Shown here piece after piece: positions 14,577 through 16,846 of a stretch of DNA of 16,846 nt (positions within the stretch are counted from its first letter, which is position 1; each line of letters opens with the position of its first letter). Source of the stretch: an uncultured Clostridia bacterium (GTDB taxonomy: Bacteria; Bacillota; Clostridia; Christensenellales; Borkfalkiaceae); assembly GCA_905235765.1 (NCBI GenBank), contig CAJOMM010000016.1, positions 1 through 16,846 of the forward strand, read 5' to 3'. The notes beneath the pieces were generated by a model, which worked only from the letters and a program-made list of their open reading frames with translations, had not been told where the DNA came from and did not search any database. A program made the translations under genes and the position numbers.

Positions 14577-15071
14577 ATGATAATAGTAGGGTTCGATCCC
14601 GGGCTTGCGACGTTGGGCTACGGGGTAATTGAAAAGACGAAAACTCAAAAGCCGAAAATGGTGGATTACGGCATCGTTTCTACGCCAAAGGAAGAAAACC
14701 TCGCGACGAGGCTCGTCCTCATAGAAAAAGGGGTAAAACAGATAATCGAAAAATTTCACCCGGACGAGATTGCCGTGGAAGAACTGTTCTTTGCCAAGAA
14801 CGTAACGACGGGTATAAACGTCGCGCACGCTAGGGGAGTACTTTTGCTTACGGCGGTCAAAGAATGCGGCAAACTTTTCGAATATACGCCTCTTCAGATA
14901 AAGCAGGCGCTTACAGGTTACGGCAGGGCGGATAAACGGCAGATTCAGGCTATGGTGAAAACGGCGCTGAACCTTAATGGTATTCCCCGTCCCGATGACG
15001 CGGCGGACGCGCTCGCCGTAGCGCTGTGCCACGCGCAGACAAATAAACTCGGAGGGCTTTTCAGCATTTAA
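14577..15071 (+). CDS. ruvC: Holliday junction endonuclease RuvC
   Basis: A 164-aa resolvase that makes paired cuts in Holliday junctions. The RNase H-like acidic residues are present: Asp7 in GFDPG, Glu68 in AVEEL, and Asp141/Asp144 in PDDAADALA. Length is typical. The ATG at 14577 must be right because Asp7 lies just inside, yet the upstream bases are ACAATATATA with no ribosome site. With the strong promoter so close, the mRNA is probably leaderless. It is first in the ruvC-ruvA-ruvB-queA cluster, eight bases before ruvA. Confidence 0.97.
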   Translation: MIIVGFDPGLATLGYGVIEKTKTQKPKMVDYGIVSTPKEENLATRLVLIEKGVKQIIEKFHPDEIAVEELFFAKNVTTGINVAHARGVLLLTAVKECGKLFEYTPLQIKQALTGYGRADKRQIQAMVKTALNLNGIPRPDDAADALAVALCHAQTNKLGGLFSI

Positions 15072-15079
15072 GGAGAATT

Positions 15080-15667
15080 ATGATAGGTTATATAAAGGGC
15101 AATCTGATATCTGCGGAAGACGGCGTCGTAATTTTAGAGAGCAACGGCGTCGGTTATGAAATATACTGTTCGGCGTCCGTTTACGCAAAACTAAAAAAAG
15201 AAGGCGGCGGAGAAGTTTACGTTTACACGGCGGTAAGGGAGGACGGAATTTTCCTTTACGGATTTATAAATAAAGCCGAAAAGAAAATGTTTTTGAATCT
15301 CATATCCGTATCCGGAGTGGGACCTAAAATGGGCATTGCCGTTCTATCGGAAATGGAAGTGGACGAACTTGCGGTAAAAATCGCGACGGAAGACGTAAAG
15401 GGACTTTCCGCTGTTAAAGGACTCGGCAAAAAGACTGCGGAACGCATAATTTTAGAACTTAAAGAGAAAATAGGTTCGGTCGGCGCTTCGGCAAAAGCAA
15501 CCGATTTTGCGCCGAATCCTTCGGAAGAAGACGACGCCGCGCTTACAGCGCTTCTGGGACTTGGTTTTTCCAAAGCGGAGTGTATCACCGCGCTTAAACA
15601 GGCTACCGCCTTAGGCGCGACGACCGTTCAGCAAAAAATAGCCTACAGCTTAAAAAATATGAGATAG
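15080..15667 (+). CDS. ruvA: Holliday junction branch-migration protein RuvA
   Basis: A 195-aa tetrameric junction-binding protein that recruits RuvB. The order is an N-terminal OB fold (1-62), two helix-hairpin-helix motifs (SGVGPK at 78-83; KGLGKKTAERI at 113-123) and, after an acidic linker, the C-terminal RuvB-binding domain (about 150-195, ALTALLGLGFSKAE). AAGGAG lies five bases before the ATG and partly overlaps the ruvC stop, which suggests coupled translation. Length and domain order are complete. Confidence 0.97.
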   Translation: MIGYIKGNLISAEDGVVILESNGVGYEIYCSASVYAKLKKEGGGEVYVYTAVREDGIFLYGFINKAEKKMFLNLISVSGVGPKMGIAVLSEMEVDELAVKIATEDVKGLSAVKGLGKKTAERIILELKEKIGSVGASAKATDFAPNPSEEDDAALTALLGLGFSKAECITALKQATALGATTVQQKIAYSLKNMR

Positions 15668-15671
15668 AATT

Positions 15672-16702
15672 ATGGAAGAAGTTTTGATAACGAGCACTAT
15701 CGATAAAGTGGAAACGAAATAGAAAACGTACTCCGGCCCAAGTCTATGGAAGGCTATATAGGGCAGGAAAAAATAAAGGACAATCTGGCGGTCGGTATCG
15801 CTGCCGCCAAGATGCGCGGCGAGGCTATGGATCACGTTCTTTTATACGGGCCTGCCGGACTCGGAAAGACGACGCTTGCGCATATAATAGCGAACGAACT
15901 CGGCACGCAGATAAAAATCACCAGCGGTCCGGCGATAGAAAGGGCAGGAGATCTTGCCGCAATTCTTACCAACCTTAACGAAAGGGACGTTTTGTTTATA
16001 GACGAGATACATAGGCTTAACCACAACGTCGAAGAGATATTGTATCCTGCAATGGAAGACTTTACTTTAGACTTTATAATCGGCAAAGGACCTTCCGCAA
16101 ACAACGTTCAACTTCCGCTGCCGCACTTTACGCTTATCGGGGCGACGACGAAGGCAGGCATGCTTTCCTCTCCGCTTCGGGATAGGTTCGGTGTGATTTG
16201 CAGGTTGGAAACTTATTCTACGCAGGAACTGACGACTATTGTAGCAAATGCCGCCGGGATGCTCGGCGTGGCGATAGAGCCGCTCGCCGCCCAAGAGATT
16301 GCTAAAAGAAGCCGAGGCACGCCGCGTATCGCCAACAGGCTTTTGAGACGGGTTCGCGACTATTCGGTTGTCATGCGCCATAAAGGTATAGAAATTTCCG
16401 ACGCGATATCCGCGCTTAAAATGTTGGATATTGACGAACTCGGACTGGATTCTACGGACGTAAGATTTCTCACCGCTCTCGCCAAGAAATTCAACGGCGG
16501 TCCTGCAGGGCTTGATACGATAGCGGCGACCATAAACGAAGACGCCGGCACCATAGAAGACGTGTACGAACCCTATCTTCTTCAACTCGGATTTATCGCT
16601 CGTACGCCGCGCGGCAGGATACTGTTAAAGGACGGATACGATCACATAGGCGTAGCGGCGCCGGAAAAAATAATTTACGAAAAGCAGGAAGACGATGATT
16701 AA
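15672..16702 (+). pseudogene. ruvB: ruvB with a one-base deletion near its 5' end
   Basis: RuvB is the AAA+ motor that drives branch migration with RuvA. The natural start is the ATG at 15672, four bases after ruvA, giving MEEVLITSTIDKVE. The frame then meets a TAG at 15720. Adding one A to the run at 15712-15714 restores N-E-I-E-N-V-L-R-P-K-S and joins the long frame that is open to 16702, for about 343 residues, normal for RuvB. Motifs downstream are intact: Walker A GPAGLGKTT, Walker B LFIDEIHR, the SPLRDRFG sensor region and the winged-helix ARTPRGR. As written, only an N-terminally clipped product from the Met at 15746 is possible. A sequencing error in an A run is the simplest explanation. 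Confidence 0.85.
15746..16702 (+). CDS. ruvB: RuvB, open segment downstream of the frameshift
   Basis: A 318-codon open segment beginning MEGYIGQEKI. It contains the whole AAA+ core: Walker A at residues 35-43, Walker B at 83-90 and GATTKAG with SPLRDRFG, plus the C-terminal winged helix. It lacks about 25 N-terminal residues, including the conserved LRP segment that precedes Y-(I/V)-G-Q in RuvB. No ribosome site suits this Met, so it is the body of ruvB and not an independent start. It overlaps queA by eight bases. Confidence 0.9.
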   Translation: MEGYIGQEKIKDNLAVGIAAAKMRGEAMDHVLLYGPAGLGKTTLAHIIANELGTQIKITSGPAIERAGDLAAILTNLNERDVLFIDEIHRLNHNVEEILYPAMEDFTLDFIIGKGPSANNVQLPLPHFTLIGATTKAGMLSSPLRDRFGVICRLETYSTQELTTIVANAAGMLGVAIEPLAAQEIAKRSRGTPRIANRLLRRVRDYSVVMRHKGIEISDAISALKMLDIDELGLDSTDVRFLTALAKKFNGGPAGLDTIAATINEDAGTIEDVYEPYLLQLGFIARTPRGRILLKDGYDHIGVAAPEKIIYEKQEDDD

Positions 16703-16846
16703 GACCTCAGATTTCGACTATTTCCTTCCGGAAGAACTTATTGCGCAGACGCCTGCGGAACCGAGAGATTCTTCTCGACTTTTAGTTTACGACAGGGATT
16801 CCGGAGAAGTTTATCATAAGCATTTTTACGATATAAAAGATTTTCT
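16695..16846 (+). CDS. queA: S-adenosylmethionine:tRNA ribosyltransferase-isomerase QueA (5' part)
   Basis: The first 50 codons, cut by the window edge. MIKTSDFDYFLPEELIAQTP with PAEPRDSSRLLV is the characteristic QueA N-terminus. The enzyme transfers ribose from SAM to preQ1 at tRNA position 34 to form epoxyqueuosine. The ATG overlaps the ruvB end by eight bases, and AGGAAG lies just upstream inside ruvB. The ruvA-ruvB-queA order is common in Bacillota. Confidence 0.93.
   Translation, partial: MIKTSDFDYFLPEELIAQTPAEPRDSSRLLVYDRDSGEVYHKHFYDIKDF

Noticed and set aside
14472..15032. 186-codon minus-strand ORF
   Set aside because: It is a shadow of ruvC and the recF end, with an Arg/Phe/Tyr-rich composition typical of antisense frames.
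1..16846. CRISPR arrays, rRNA, insertion sequences
   Set aside because: No regularly spaced short repeats, rRNA motifs or transposase motifs were seen on either strand.

Overview
The window looks like chromosome from a spore-forming, low-to-moderate GC Bacillota, most likely a gut-type Clostridia lineage. The evidence is a YyaC-family sporulation gene, Clostridia-style housekeeping genes, strong sigma-A-like promoters (TTGNNN-17-TATAAT) and AGGAG ribosome sites. Genus cannot be assigned by reading alone.

Layout. (1) 1-5513 is an accessory segment. It is framed by a 46-bp direct repeat: the 3' half of a tRNA-Thr gene at 54-99 and the same part of the complete tRNA-Thr(CGT) at 5514-5589. This is the footprint expected from integration into a tRNA 3' end. 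The cargo, all on the minus strand, is a very large BspA-like leucine-rich-repeat surface lipoprotein gene broken by three frameshifts (1256-5191) and an orphan 297-aa protein with a possible PD-(D/E)xK-like motif pair (315-1208). The lipoprotein gene is preceded by a promoter and a roughly 190-nt highly structured leader, or free RNA, that ends in a terminator-like hairpin. No integrase was recognised. (2) 5514-7307: tRNA-Thr, an alpha/beta-hydrolase (minus) and a DUF6062-like Cys/His protein (plus), the last two divergently transcribed. (3) 7364-9404: a cvpA-like membrane gene and a PepV-type M20 dipeptidase in one minus-strand operon, separated from the previous gene by a 19-bp perfect bidirectional terminator. 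(4) 9520-10098: yyaC on the plus strand, whose stop codon abuts that of mnmG. (5) 10099-13293: dnaA-mnmG operon on the minus strand, divergent from recF across a 129-bp AT-rich gap with overlapping promoters. (6) 13423-16846: recF, then ruvC-ruvA-ruvB-queA on the plus strand, with a strong promoter in front of ruvC.

How the genes work together. The right half is a core information-processing block. DnaA starts replication, RecF loads recombinase at gaps, and RuvABC branch-migrate and cut Holliday junctions. MnmG and QueA both modify the tRNA wobble position. Points to verify are the 1-base deletion near the 5' end of ruvB, two apparently leaderless mRNAs (ruvC and the DUF6062 gene), the shared -10 region of the dnaA and recF promoters, and the tRNA-flanked island with its structured RNA.
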